From NCBI GenBank assembly GCA_959347315.1, contig OY365810.1:16052500-16116499 (forward strand): a stretch of DNA of 64,000 nt, written 5' to 3'. The notes under the pieces are model-generated. The model was not told where the DNA came from and did not search any database. It was given only the letters and a program-made list of their open reading frames with translations. This DNA is from Bimastos eiseni. Taxonomy: Eukaryota; Annelida; Clitellata; Crassiclitellata; Lumbricidae. Position numbers and translations under genes: made by a program. Below are positions 33,725 to 45,012 of the stretch, one piece after another; the first letter of the stretch is position 1, and the number at the start of each line of letters is the position of its first letter.

Positions 33725-34800
33725 ACCAAAGTGTCAGACTAGAAACTAGAAATTAGAAACCAAATTTCAAACCATCGTGAATCAACAAATCCTTACTTTT
33801 AGTTGTTACTTGTTATTTGTTTCACAAATTCTAAACTCATTCTTAAGCTAAACTATTTAAAAGCATAACACTTGTAATAATGTTGTACCGATTTCATTTA
33901 TGATAATATTATGCGTTCGATGAGCTCAGAACAGATGCTTACTTACAAACACTGGTTTTATTTCCTGTAGGTCTATTCCTAATATAACTTCCGGCTCTTT
34001 TAATTAAGCCAATTGAACTTGGCTGATTCGTGATTCATTGATTCATTCGATGATCATATTATTTAAAAATAAAGTAGATAAATATCTTAACAAGAGGCAC
34101 AAGCTTAAAGGAAACGTAGGCCTAATGTTCAATGATTTCCTTCATCAAGTAGGAGACTGTTATATCAACGGTCATGCATCGCTCTTATCTGTAGAAATTA
34201 GTTTCACGAATTTATAGGCTACTTAGTACTTATGTTACTCCTCATTGGTCTTTTGCGCTTTGGATCTGCACGATACTTTAAAAACTAAGTGCGCGTGTTT
34301 GCAAAGTTAGAGAAAGATATTTCACATTATTAAATTTATTGGAAAGAATTTTTTTTAAACGTTAAGGCTGTTCGTCACTCCACCATCGCGAATAAGCTTA
34401 AGACCCTGGACAAACTGGCATGTTTACAACTGGCTGGTTGATCAAGTTTCTGGATGATTGTCAGCGTGTTACCTAGTTTGCACTGGAAGAGAAGGATTGA
34501 TGCTTGGTCGTTCTCTTCCCAGTTCTGGTGGCAGCGGTGCTACGAGCAGATAGGTATTTGATCTTTGTGTGGCGGGGGCTTAAAGGCCTGTCCTCCACCA
34601 CGTGGTGTTTGTTCTAAGTTCGGAATCACGAAGACTTCATTATGTTTTTCGATTACTATATTGATGAAATGCAGATCATATTTACAGCAAACTGGTACAA
34701 TTATTATAATGATGCTACAATGTTCCTTGATTCGCCGTCGGTCAATGATCTTGGCTTTAGGTAATACGTTCATGAAATGTTTCGTATTCTCTGTCGATAG
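33725..34800. other. Intergenic stretch without recognisable gene
   Basis: AT-rich. No transposon protein, RNA gene or exon pattern that I can support. Confidence 0.5.
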
Positions 34801-34814
34801 ACCTCTGTATCCCC

Positions 34815-34936
34815 ATACATACATGCATACATACATACATACATTCATACATACATACATACATACATACATACATGTATTGTACGTATGTATGTATGTA
34901 TGAATGTGTGTATGTATGTATGTATGTATGTATGTC
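34815..34936. repeat. ATAC/GTAT tetranucleotide palindrome
   Basis: A CATACATACATA run followed after GTATTGTAC by GTATGTATGTAT, so the two halves are reverse complements and can extrude a hairpin of about 50 bp. Confidence 0.93.
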
Positions 34937-34956
34937 GTGTCTTACCCTTATACTAT

Positions 34957-35062
34957 TCGGGGGTAATTGTCCGGGGGTAATTGTCCGGGGGTAATTGTCC
35001 GGGGGTAATTGTCCGGGGGTAATTATCCGGGGGTAATTGTCCAGGGGTAATTGTCCGGGGGA
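34957..35062. repeat. 14-bp minisatellite CGGGGGTAATTGTC, about 7 copies
   Basis: Period 14 with few changes. GGGGGTAAT also occurs in the palindromic array at 1912-2106, suggesting related simple repeats. Confidence 0.95.
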
Positions 35063-35773
35063 TAATAGTCCTAGATCCTACTTTACCATCTATACGTGCA
35101 TCATTTGACTAACAAATTGCTTTGTGTCTTTAAGTATTCCACCCCCAGGAATCGAGCATCCCAAGCGCCAACAAATAGTCCACCGGAAATACCAGTTCTG
35201 TTAGTGTTAAAGTAGTCCTTCTGTGATAGAGAGAAACCACACAAATGCCAGTTTTGTGAGAAATTGTTAGTTGGACGTGGTAAACTGAAAACTCGCATAG
35301 TATTTCACACTGCAGAGAAAGCACACAGAACAATAGGCCTACCAGTCAATTAAGAAATTGCCGACTACGTAGTACACATTCTTGACAGGCATCTGACAAT
35401 CAGTGGTGGTGTGTAATCAAACGTATGACAGTTCTGTAGGAAATAATTTGGACAACTTGATTTTATGAAGCTTGAAAGCCTGTTCTGAAGAAAACCATAA
35501 TTATCTTCGCTGTACTTGTCTTAAAACAATCCCATGATTTACTTGGAAAGGGAAGTACACGACATTGTTAAATATTTTTTTTCTCTTCAATGGCTCGTAC
35601 ATTGTTGAAGCAGCCAGTGAAAGTTTATGAATGAATATGCGTAATGACATTCTAACGATATTGTGACGGATCACCCCCTTAGTTAACTGATTGGGAACGT
35701 CTTCATCACTCTTGGGGTAATGGCAATGAGCTAGGTGTCCTCGAACAACGACCAGGATGACGACGACCCCTAG
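35063..35773. other. Intergenic stretch without recognisable gene
   Basis: 35100-35340 reads like a short C2H2-finger-type relic on the minus strand in places, but no complete motif is present. Otherwise nothing recognised. Confidence 0.35.
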
Positions 35774-36119
35774 TTTTGGCGAGCTGATCCGGCTACCAGA
35801 GAATGACAGTAGACTTCTTCCGTTTAACTGATTCTTTAATCTGGAGTTATGACTGGAGTTCAGTGTCAGACGCTCACAACACGGCTACCGTCCCGGTCCT
35901 GTATTCTGGAATGTTCCACGAAGCACTGAGGCGACGACGACGACTGTTTTGGCGAGCTGATCCGGCTACCAGAGAATGACAGTAGACTTCTTCCGTTTAA
36001 CTGATTCTTTAATCTGGAGTTATGACTGGAGTTCAGTGTCAGACGATCACAACACGGCTACCGTCCCGGTCCTGTATTCTGGAATGTTCCACGAAGCACT
36101 GAGGCGACGACGACGACTG
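35774..36119. repeat. 173-bp perfect-looking tandem duplication
   Basis: Copies at 35774-35946 and 35947-36119 both start TTTTGGCGAGCTGATCC and end CGACGACGACGACTG(x). I saw a single difference (GACGCTCAC versus GACGATCAC). Confidence 0.95.
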
Positions 36120-36570
36120 ACGACGACTGTGGCCAACGACACCCAGGCGCTGGCAGCGACGATGACGACGACGACTACGCTACCAACACGCAGTCATCTA
36201 GCGACCACGACAAAGGCCCGACGACAGACGAGGGCAGCGGCCAACACCTCTGGTGTGGAGAAGACGATGACGACGACCAGCGACTGACGGCAGACGCCTG
36301 TGCTGGGAGAGGTAGGCAGAGCAGCGGCCAACGACACCCAGTCGCTGGCAACGACGACGACCGACGACAGACGAACTATTGTGACGGGAGAGGCAGGCAG
36401 AATAGCGGCCAACGACACTGGCGACGACGACGACCGACGGTCACGGGAGAGGCAGGCAAGGCAGCGGCCAACACCCCTGAGTGGCGACGACAATGACGAC
36501 GACGATGGACGACGGTGACGGAAGAAGCAGGCGAGAGTAGCGGCCAACGACACTGGCGACGACGACGACG
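36120..36570. repeat. CGACGA-rich degenerate tandem repeat
   Basis: Units of about 90 bp carrying GGAGAGGCAGGC, AGCGGCCAACGACAC and CGACGACGACCGACG, four to five degenerate copies. GC-rich against an AT-rich background. Confidence 0.85.
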
Positions 36571-36759
36571 ACTAGTCTGCCCTCTGTACTTCTTGACTGC
36601 CCTCCTGACTCTTGACTGCTCTAACGGTTACCTCTGCTGACTGCTCCGGACTGACTCTTGACGGCTCTCCTCTCGACTGCTCTGGGCTGACTCTGTCCGT
36701 GGATTCCGGCTCCGCTATTTGTACAGATTTGTCCGGGCCAGCCAAATTTTCGACTCTGG

Positions 36760-37025
36760 GCCAACCAACTTCGCGCCAATTATTAGGCCAGTCAGCCAAT
36801 TTCCGCCAATTAGGGTAACTGTTGGGTCAATTACATTGGGCCAACTGCCAAACCTATTGAGTCAACTGCCAAAACCGTTGGGCCAACTACGTTGGGCCAA
36901 TTTCGCTAGTTCCCGTTGGGCCAACAGCAAAACCCGTGGGGAAACTGCATTGGGCCAATTGAAACGAATTACGTTGTGCCAACTATTCGACTGGGCCATC
37001 CCTCCCAACGCTTTGAGCGACCAAT
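36760..37025. repeat. TTGGGCCAACTGCCAA-type degenerate repeat
   Basis: TTGGGCCAA recurs at irregular 18-35 bp spacing with its near palindrome. Confidence 0.8.
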
Positions 37026-38028
37026 AGCACCTTGATTAGATAAGATTAAAATTAAAAATAATCTCAAAATAATCAAAATGGGGCAGGCCTGGTCCGTTAA
37101 AATATTAGTCCTCTAAGGATTTGAAGGGGCCTACCTTGCTTAGTTCCAGTCGGTACAAGTCCCAAGCCTGGATGAAGGAGGAGGGCGGCGCAAATGCTCG
37201 TTGTCACTACACAGTGTCGTTAAGCTGATATACATATACAGGGTGGGCCAGTAGCAATGCAACAACCTTGACGCCGTATAACTTGAATACTTTTATCTGA
37301 GCATCTTGTCCAATACATGACATTGAAGACAATTATCCATTTTATCATTCTGCAAAATATCTACGAGATGTTATTATGACTGTTTGAGATAATTCTATTA
37401 ATATTCGAAATGCCATTTTCTTGCCATAAAACTACTAGAAAAAGCAAAAGTCTGAAACTTAAGGTGTCAATTAAAAAGAATCATTTAGTACAAGTAATTA
37501 ATATTGTCACCCCGCTTTCTCTCGCTCCAGCAAACGGACCAACATTCAGATTTCGCCGCCTTCCCCAACTATCGATCGACTGTTTAAACTGTATATCTAA
37601 TCTAGAGAAGCAACTGCGATTTCTTTTAACTTCTCTTATTACTTTCAACCAAAATATCACCCAACACAAATTGCAATTATCAACGAGAGCAGCACACAAT
37701 GCCAGAACTCCATAAGGTCTTAACCGAACGCACGACAACTAAAAAACTACTAGTCAGCAGCTCTCTACAAAATTCGCGCGCAATCTGACATCAGCACAGG
37801 TGCGATACAGTCGAATACAGCAGCTGGCTCGCGCCTACAAATCAATCGGCGCAGCGCTCACGTTTTGCACTAAAGATATCCTGACTGATATATATATAAT
37901 AACGATTAAAACGACTTAAACTATGCAATGTCCAAAATACGCTTACCTATCTATATTATTTTTTTAAATGAGCAAATTATTATATAAAATAAATTGCAAA
38001 TTGATAATGACGCATCAAAACATACAAA

Positions 38029-38598
38029 TCATAATCGAGATGAACAATCCGCTACAACATTTAAGCGTCCTTTCTTATATTTAACTTCAACATCAAATGT
38101 CTGTAAAGCTAACGCCCATCGCACAAGTTTAGCAGATTTAGACATCGATTCAGTCAAATAGGTTAAGGGATTATGGTCGGTATAAATGTGAATTTTAGAT
38201 CCAATAATAATTTCTTTCAATTTGTTTAAAGCCCAAACAATAGCATAGGCTTCTTTTTCAATGGTAGCCCAGCGCTTCTGGGTATCAGTCAATTTCTGAC
38301 TGATAAATGACACAGGACGTTCAACTCCTTTATCGTCCAATTGTGTCAACACAGCACCGACCGCAAAATCGCTACTATCACAATACAAGTTAAAGGGCTG
38401 TCCAACATCAGACACATATAAAACAACATTAGATCTAATAGCATCTTTCAACAAACCAAAAGCATTTTGATGCTCATCTGTCCAAATTATCTTGTCAGGT
38501 ACTTGTTTGCCTGTCAGATCAGTTAATGGTTTAGCAATCTTTGCAAAATCCAACACAAATTGCCTATAATATCCAAAGAAACCTAAAATTTGTTTCAC
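38029..38598 (-). pseudogene. Ty3/gypsy-type RNase H
   Basis: Reads ILGFFGYYRQFVLDFAKIAK (end of the reverse transcriptase), then LYCDSSDFAVGAVLTQ (first D), IEKEAYAIVWALNKL (E), IYTDHNPLTYL (D) and KYKKGRLNVVADCSSRL. The HN-x-AD motif usual at the end of this domain is changed to LNVVAD. An LTR, if present, would lie in the 37500-38028 stretch, but I could not find a matching partner on the other side. Confidence 0.92.
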
Positions 38599-38791
38599 TT
38601 ACTTCTTCGTCCCAGGAATCGTAAGATTCATCATGCTCTCAATCCTATCGGGATTCATCTGAATTCTACCTGATCCAACCACATGACCGATGAAACTTAC
38701 TTCTTTCTTTCCAAAGATACATTTTCTGAGGTTTAGAGTTACATTACATAATCGCATTTATAACAGATTCTAAATGTTCTAAATGAATGTC

Positions 38792-39358
38792 TCAATTACA
38801 TGAATGCACTGCAATGTCATCAACATAAGGCTCTGCAAAGTTCTGAATCGGTTGTAAAACAAGGTTAATTGCCTTCATAAATGTCCTTCCCGAATTGATT
38901 AATCCAAAAGGCACACGTGTAAATTCATATAATCCATTGTGTGTTACAAAAGCAGTTTTCCATTGATCAGATTGTTTCACAGGACATGTCCAATAGGTAC
39001 TTCGACAGTCCAAAATGGAAATAAAGTTTGACTTTCCAACTTTGTGCAAAACATCTTTCACCATAGGCATCGGATATTTACAATCAACAGTGAAAGAATT
39101 GATGTAACGATAATCACAAGCCAGTCGTAATGATCCAACTTTCTTTTTGACAATTACCAACGGACTTGCCATACGACTTGAAGAAGGCTTAATTATCCCT
39201 TCTTGCAACATTTCTTTGATTTTCCTTTCAACTTCAGGTCGGTATATCAAAGGAATTCGATAAGCTGCAAACTTCTTTTCTCGAAAATCTGGTTTCAGTT
39301 CAATTACATGTTCTACCAGTGTACATAATCCAGGTTTATCTGAAAATCTATCTATCAC
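38792..39358 (-). pseudogene. Ty3/gypsy-type reverse transcriptase
   Basis: Reads EKKFAAYRIPLIYRPEVERK, then SPLVIVKKKVGSLRLACDYR, FTRVPFGLINSGRTF and the active-site YVDD in PYVDDIAVHS. The frame is lost shortly after YVDD, and the thumb region resumes in other frames (about 38600-38790). Inactive. Confidence 0.92.
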
Positions 39359-39454
39359 TGTATTTGTTCAACACATCCAACAGTTGTTTTTGTTGATGCA
39401 ACGTTAAATGATGAACTTGTTCTGGATCCAAATTTAATGTTTTTCTTCAATTGG

Positions 39455-40490
39455 CTATGCATTTTTTAATGGAATTTCAACCACTGAGCCACAATCTCCA
39501 TCTTCTTCAACAATCCATCCACAACTCAATGCTCTTGCAATATACTTTCTGATTTTATTTGCATGTACAATCTTTCTTTCATCGTTTCTCATATCCACCG
39601 AATAAGAATACTTTGATCTTCGCTCAATAATAGTACATGGACCATGCCATTGAGATAATAACTTGTTTGTTGACGTTGGATACAATACAATGACCTGTTC
39701 ACCAACTGTAAACTCTTTATGCTTTGCTCTCTTGTTGTACTGATTCGTATATTGAAGTTGTTTCTCTTGCATGAGTTTTGTGCATATAATAGGGTTTTTT
39801 CCAAGTTCTCTTTAAGCTCCTTCAGATATTTCTCTGGCTTAATTCCAACGTGAGGTGATAAATTAATTTCTCTTGTCCAATTTTCCTTTAAAATGGCAAG
39901 AGGACCGCGTGGAATTTTTCCATACACCATCATATAAGGTGCTACTCCCGTTGTGGCATTTGGCACTTCACGTATTGCCTATATAGTAAAAGGAATTATC
40001 TTATGCCATCTTCTTCGGTTGTCCACGATAACATGATGAATCATCTTCTTGAAGGTTTGATTCCATCTCTCGACTAATCCAGCAGCCCTCGGATGACCTG
40101 GCGTATCAAATACTGGGCTACATCCAAACAATGAAAAAAATTCTCTTGTCAAACTTGCTGCAGAATTTGTTCCTTGATCGCTTGTGATGATTGACGGTAC
40201 TCCAACATTTGAGCATAATTCCATCAACGCCTCACATACAATCTTTGCAGTTAATGTTTTCAACAAGAACGCTGCGGGCCATCGTGTGCAAGAGTCCACA
40301 ATACACAAACAATACTTATGGCCTGCCGATGACGTGGGCACGATTGGGCCAATCAAATCCATTGTCATTTTTCTGAAAGCCACTTCTTCTCTTGGAATTG
40401 CAAAATTGGAACCCTGTCCATCACCAAACTTCTTTTCTTTAATTGACATTTCTCACATGACTTACAGAATTTTTCAATGTCTCTTCGCAT
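39455..40490 (-). pseudogene. Ty3/gypsy-type integrase, broken, upstream of reverse transcriptase
   Basis: Minus strand begins with a zinc-finger remnant (DIEKFCKSCEKCQLKKR, near 40480), then the catalytic core: MDLIGP (first D), SDQGTN (second D), GHPRAAGLVERWNQTFKK (E). After an in-frame TAG near 39980 it continues ATTGVAPYMMVYGKIPRGP. After a frameshift near 39775 it shows the C-terminal FTVGEQVIVLYPTSTNKLLS and WHGPCTIIERRSKYSYSVD. It is transcriptionally ahead of the reverse transcriptase, opposite to ordinary Ty3/gypsy order. Confidence 0.9.
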
Positions 40491-40639
40491 CTTCGTCTTC
40501 CCTTCTACGTTCATCTTCTTGTCTTTGCATCATCATCCATTGCATAAACATCTCCATCGTCATTACCTTCTCTACAGGCTTTTCTATAGGTTTGACACCT
40601 TCCACAGCACCTTCTTCTACTTCTTCTGAGTTCACAATT

Positions 40640-40809
40640 GCTTGGGTTCTCTCAGCCCACCAGCGAAGAATCACTTCTCTCAAATGTTCAACGTCACATA
40701 TCGGTTCACGATAGACCAGTTCCTGAAGACGACCCCAGATCGAATATTCAACTGGGTTTAAATCCGAACTGTTCGGTGGCCAGTTCTTCGGTTCAATTAA
40801 CTCTGGCAC
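40640..40809 (-). pseudogene. mariner-type transposase C-terminal fragment
   Basis: Reads NWPPNSSDLNPVEYSIWGRL then HLREVILRWWAE, the block around the last catalytic aspartate of mariner-family transposases. The N-terminal DNA-binding part and first two acidic residues are missing. The frame then runs into Glu/Lys-rich sequence (VEKVMTMEMFMQWMMMQRQE) that looks like a retrotransposon gag piece. Confidence 0.85.
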
Positions 40810-41052
40810 GTTGGCGTTCCGATAGGTTATGACGTGAGCGATGCGCCATGATGTTCAATATTTACATTCAAAATTGAGAGGTGTGCGCCGCACTGAAATT
40901 TTATAAAAACGGTGCAGTATATCAGTGCAATATTTAACACAGTAGTAGAGTGGACAATTACCTTCAATTTAATATATTGGGCACGATGTTCAGATAGCAA
41001 TTGTTCAATTTATACACATTCAAATTAGTTGCATTCCTATTGTCCTACCCTG

Positions 41053-42658
41053 TATATATGAACTACATCTTCAATTGGTGCAAATTCGGTATAGTAGGGG
41101 AGAAGAACGCACAAGTTTTTAGGCTAGTTAGGCCTACTAAACATTACTGGTCCTTTCTATACCTACCGGAAGTTTAACTACATGTACCATATAGCAGCTT
41201 AACGACATGCACTGTGTAGTAGCAAAGAGCATCTGCACTAATAATCTTAATATTAGGTGCATGTTTAAACTTTCCGTGATGATGATAACTGGCATTTGAG
41301 ACAGCGAAACGCAGATTCGACTTTAAGTAGCCGATGTTGTTATCTTGCAGTCGAACAATTTTGCTTCTGTTATGGTGCCAGCTGTACCAGCTTTCTGTAC
41401 TGAAATCGTTCGAAACGGTAGAAGATGGCGCAGCGATCCGTTTGAGTAGATCCAAAAGCTGAGCAGTTAAAGGTAATCCCAATAGGAGAATAGCCATCTG
41501 GTCCAATGGCTATCGCTCATTGCCGCTCGCATTGAAAGCCGTCAATGTAACAGCAGTAACTTCAGTATGATTGACTATGACTATGAATACAAAGACTTCT
41601 TTAGCGCTTCCATAGTATCGCACAGGGCATCAACCGACGACGCACCTAAGCAAATCCGAAATCAGGTCAGAGCCGCGATCAGTCCTTAAAGACAGAGTTA
41701 TAATCGGAAACATGATCATAAAACTAAACAAAACTAACTTTATCTTATTTCTTCTTTCAATTGTAATAATTAGCCGGGACGTGAAAACTACTCCACCGAC
41801 CATAGAACCGTTCCTGCCTCTGTTACCAGAGGCGGAGATCTCATTTGACAGGTGGGGGACACCCAATGAGAGGAGTAAAAAATGTGGGGACACATGTATA
41901 ACGTGTTCCCTCTGGGTAAAAGGTGGGGTGACTTGTCCCTCTCGACCCCCTGGGATCGCCGCCCCTGTCTGTCACTAACACTTCTGGAAATGTCGTATGT
42001 GACACAGTCGACATAGTAACGACTTGTGACGCTATTGGAGGACAACAGTTTCCTAGGATATTGCAGGCTATGTATGACGAAAACCTTATATTATCGTGAT
42101 GAGCGATATGTTCTTAAAGACGACAAAAGGTAAAGACACTTATTTTTTCAGTTACAGTTATTGCCTGTTCAGAGTCTAACTTCATGGCATCAAATATGTC
42201 CAAAATCTGTAAAGCGTACAAAATTAGAGTAGAAGAACAGCGCATGACTCTAAATCGTAAGCACGAAAACCACAACATCAAAGTTAATTGATTATGATCG
42301 AACTGTTAAAAAATTAAATCAGAGCGTTGACGTACCGACGCTTTAAAGCCATGTCAGGTCATATGCAATAAAAAATGCATACATACATGTAACGAAGGAA
42401 AGAGATAGGCTACTTGTCTTAATATTGCTCTACTTTCAAGTGTGCTGATCCTGTTGTTGCTTTTAGGTCAAATTTTCACCAAAAAGCGTCATGCCTTAAG
42501 CTTGCAGTTGTACGAGTTCCGTATTTAAGTGTGGTTCACTGCTAGTGTGCACGGTTTGTGTTGCCAATGAGTTCAAGATCCCAAGTCACGGTAAGTTTTT
42601 TAAGAAAATTGACCCTATTCTTGGGATGTGGATAATTATGCGGCATGTCTTCGAAATG
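41053..42658. other. Intergenic stretch without recognisable gene
   Basis: Between the mariner composite and the hAT-type element. No domain, transposase or RNA gene recognised on either strand. Confidence 0.5.
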
Positions 42659-42666
42659 TATTAGGA

Positions 42667-43401
42667 CAGGGCTATTCAATTAGCGGCCCGCGGGCCAAAT
42701 CTGGCCCGCTAAGGCCTAACAACTGGCCCGCGGACCTATGCCAAAATTTTAAAATTTTAAGGATTTTTTTTAAAAATCTATGTTTTTGAATTATTATTAT
42801 TATAATTATTTGAATTATATTATATATTTTGCAAATGTATCATTTAAAAAAATTTACTGGAGGGTGCTCAGCAGCCCCCCTCCCCAAACCCTCAGCAGCC
42901 CCCCTCCCCAAACCCTCAGCAGCCCCCCTCCCCAAACCCTCAGCAGCCCCCCTCCCCAAACCCTCAGCAGCCCCCCTCCCCAAACCCTCAGCAGCCCCCC
43001 TCCCCAAACCCTCAGCAGCCCCCCTCCCCAAACCCTCAGCAGCCCCCCTCCCCAAACCCTCAGCAGCCCCCCTCCCCAAACCCTCAGCAGCCCCCCTCCC
43101 CAAACCCTCAGCAGCCCCCCTCCCCAAACCCTCAGCAGCCCCCCTCCCCAAACCCTCAGCAGCCCCCCTCCCCAAACCCTCAGCAGCCCCCCTCCCCAAA
43201 CCCTCAGCAGCCCCCCTCCCCAAACCCTCAGCAGCCCCCCTCCCCAAACCCTCAGCAGCCCCCCTCCCCAAACCCTCAGCAGCCCCCCTCCCCAAACCCT
43301 CAGCAGCCCCCCTCCCCAAACCCCTCCTTGAGCCTCTGGCCCGACACCATCTCCAGATTTCTCTAGTTTGGCCCTTGACTAAATCTAATTGAATAGCCCT
43401 G
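42667..43401. mobile_element. Non-autonomous hAT-type transposon with 8-bp target duplication
   Basis: The ends are inverted repeats of CAGGGCTATTCAATTAG, and flanking copies of TATTAGGA (42659-42666 and 43402-43409) form a perfect 8-bp target-site duplication. Next to the left end is AGCGGCCCGCGGGCCAAAT and further CTGGCCCGC words, typical of hAT (Charlie/SPIN-like) termini in animals. No transposase is present. The interior is a 24-bp tandem array. Confidence 0.88.
42867..43322. repeat. 24-bp minisatellite, 19 copies, inside the hAT-type element
   Basis: The unit begins CTCAGCAG, has a C6-T-C4 core and ends AAACC. It is repeated 19 times with no difference that I could see. Because 24 is a multiple of three and the unit lacks stop codons, long repeat-encoded frames are open on both strands; these are not genes. 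Confidence 0.97.
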
Positions 43402-43409
43402 TATTAGGA

Positions 43410-44195
43410 TGCACTGTACGTACTGCTTTAATCTGGAGAAGATTTTAAATTAAGCTGTCGCAGTATTTAAAATCAATAGTTTCAGCATAAAAGACTTAGG
43501 TGTCAACATTATTACAATTTAAAATCATGAAATTTTCGATATTCGTTACAAGCCTTATAAGCACTTGGAGCCCTCGGCCGGAATTTTTCAGGGCACCTCA
43601 TTCAAGATGGAAAAAATATGAAACATGCCAATTCTGTATTTATAAGAAACTCATTCGGCGCGTTCAGGCGGCGCCTAACCTCGCCACCCTAAAGACAGTT
43701 GCATGGTTACATTCGTCTTTTCGAACTGGCTTGTCGACTTATGAACCAGAGAGTGAAACATCTGTGCACTCATGGATCTCATAGATAGATTCTGCAACGG
43801 GTGCAATCACACTCACCTATATAAAGGATAAAACTTATCACAATGGAAACAAACAAAAGAATAACAGCAACATACAGAAGAATAACGTATGATCCATTTT
43901 AGTCTTTCCTTTTGATTGAGTGGGCTATAGCCTATATATAAATGGATATTACTGTTCAAATACTGCAGTTCAGGCGAAATATGAACTATTCTTCAAGTGC
44001 AGATATCGACATTTGCAAGTAGGGGCCTAGTCAGAATAATGTAACCATAAATCATAACGTTTAACAAGTGTTGATAGGGCTATATTTATCTAAACCGAAT
44101 GAAGTACAGTCATTCTTTCGTCGTATGCTATAGCAATTCTACGTGTTTAGGCTTCTCACGCACTTCGTTAGGATTTTGGTTTGTTATTATCAGTA
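43410..44195. other. Intergenic stretch without recognisable gene
   Basis: No convincing coding or repeat structure seen. Confidence 0.45.
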
Positions 44196-44345
44196 GGCAT
44201 TTATTAAGCGCCACTCTTTAATGGTCAAGCATCAACTGATGGCGCTGAGAAATTGTCAATGGATGACTTCAAGACTCGAACCCGACTCTGCGCAGTAAAC
44301 AGCGAGAGCTCCAACCACTCCGCTGTAGCGAGGACACGACAACAG
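44196..44345 (-). mobile_element. tRNA-like SINE with GCGCC-family tail
   Basis: Minus strand has CGGAGTGGTTGGAGC (A-box-like) and GGGTTCGAGTC (B-box), followed at the low-coordinate side by a GCGCCATCAGTTG...AGTGGCGCTTAATAAATGC tail resembling the LINE tails. A tRNA head joined to a LINE-type tail is classic SINE structure. Confidence 0.6.
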
Positions 44346-44933
44346 GAATAGATCAACAACTAGCCAACAGATCAATTCATTTGCAAGAAGTTCACGCCTT
44401 TAAAAGCAGTTACTACTGTTAGACTGAGTACCCTTTGTCGACCGCAAAATGAACAGCGTCCTGCCAACATGCCCACATGGAATTCATGTAATACCCATGT
44501 TTCTATATGGGACCCTCTATAGCCCATATGGGTCTCACCTAATGTCCATGGGAGTATCTCAAGGACACGTGGTCGCGAGAAAAAGTGTGCATTGCATTTA
44601 GGTTAGAAATTCATTGCGATTTTTCTCGCCTGGATCATTCTGACAATGTAGGCCTATGATTGTCACGTACACTGTACAGTGTGTACCTGTAGGTGCTGCT
44701 TATACGTCCAATAAAGTAGCTCACATTGCACAACTTTATGCTACGTCACATATGCATGACAAAGCAAACGAGTCTAAATAGAGCGTTGCTTTAGTCTGAA
44801 TTTTCGGTCTTTCGCAATCTTAATCATAAACTATAGAGTCATAAATTATGAAGCGCTACCCTAAACCTGAGCGCAGCAGCTCACTCATGAGCGCTGCGTC
44901 CTCTCAGATGGGTTGTATAGAGCGACCTATAGT

Positions 44934-45012
44934 GAATGAATGATGTGAGAACTTGATTTAGCGCCTCTTCAAGAAATCTATTCAGAGGCGCCCTGTGCGC
45001 TAGCCAACATGA
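44934..45012 (-). repeat. GCGCC-family tail copy
   Basis: GATTTAGCGCCTCTTCAAG followed by CAGAGGCGCC forms the same hairpin as the LINE tails, with a GAATGAATGA-like short run beside it. Confidence 0.5.

Larger units (their letters stand above)
37239..41052 (-). mobile_element. mariner/Tc1-type element interrupted by a gypsy-type fragment
   Basis: The ends are imperfect terminal inverted repeats: CAGGGTGGGCCAGTAGCAAT at 37239 and, on the minus strand from 41052, CAGGGTAGGACAATAGGAAT. Similarity continues for about 65 bp, and TA dinucleotides flank both ends. Only the C-terminal piece of transposase remains (about 40640-40809). The middle is a Ty3/gypsy-type pol remnant, so this is a nested, dead composite of 3.8 kb. 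Confidence 0.8.

Noticed and set aside
42780..43392. Long open frames on both strands encoding Pro- or Gly-rich 8-residue repeats
   Set aside because: They are the translation of a 24-bp minisatellite without stop codons inside a hAT-type element; no splice or start context.
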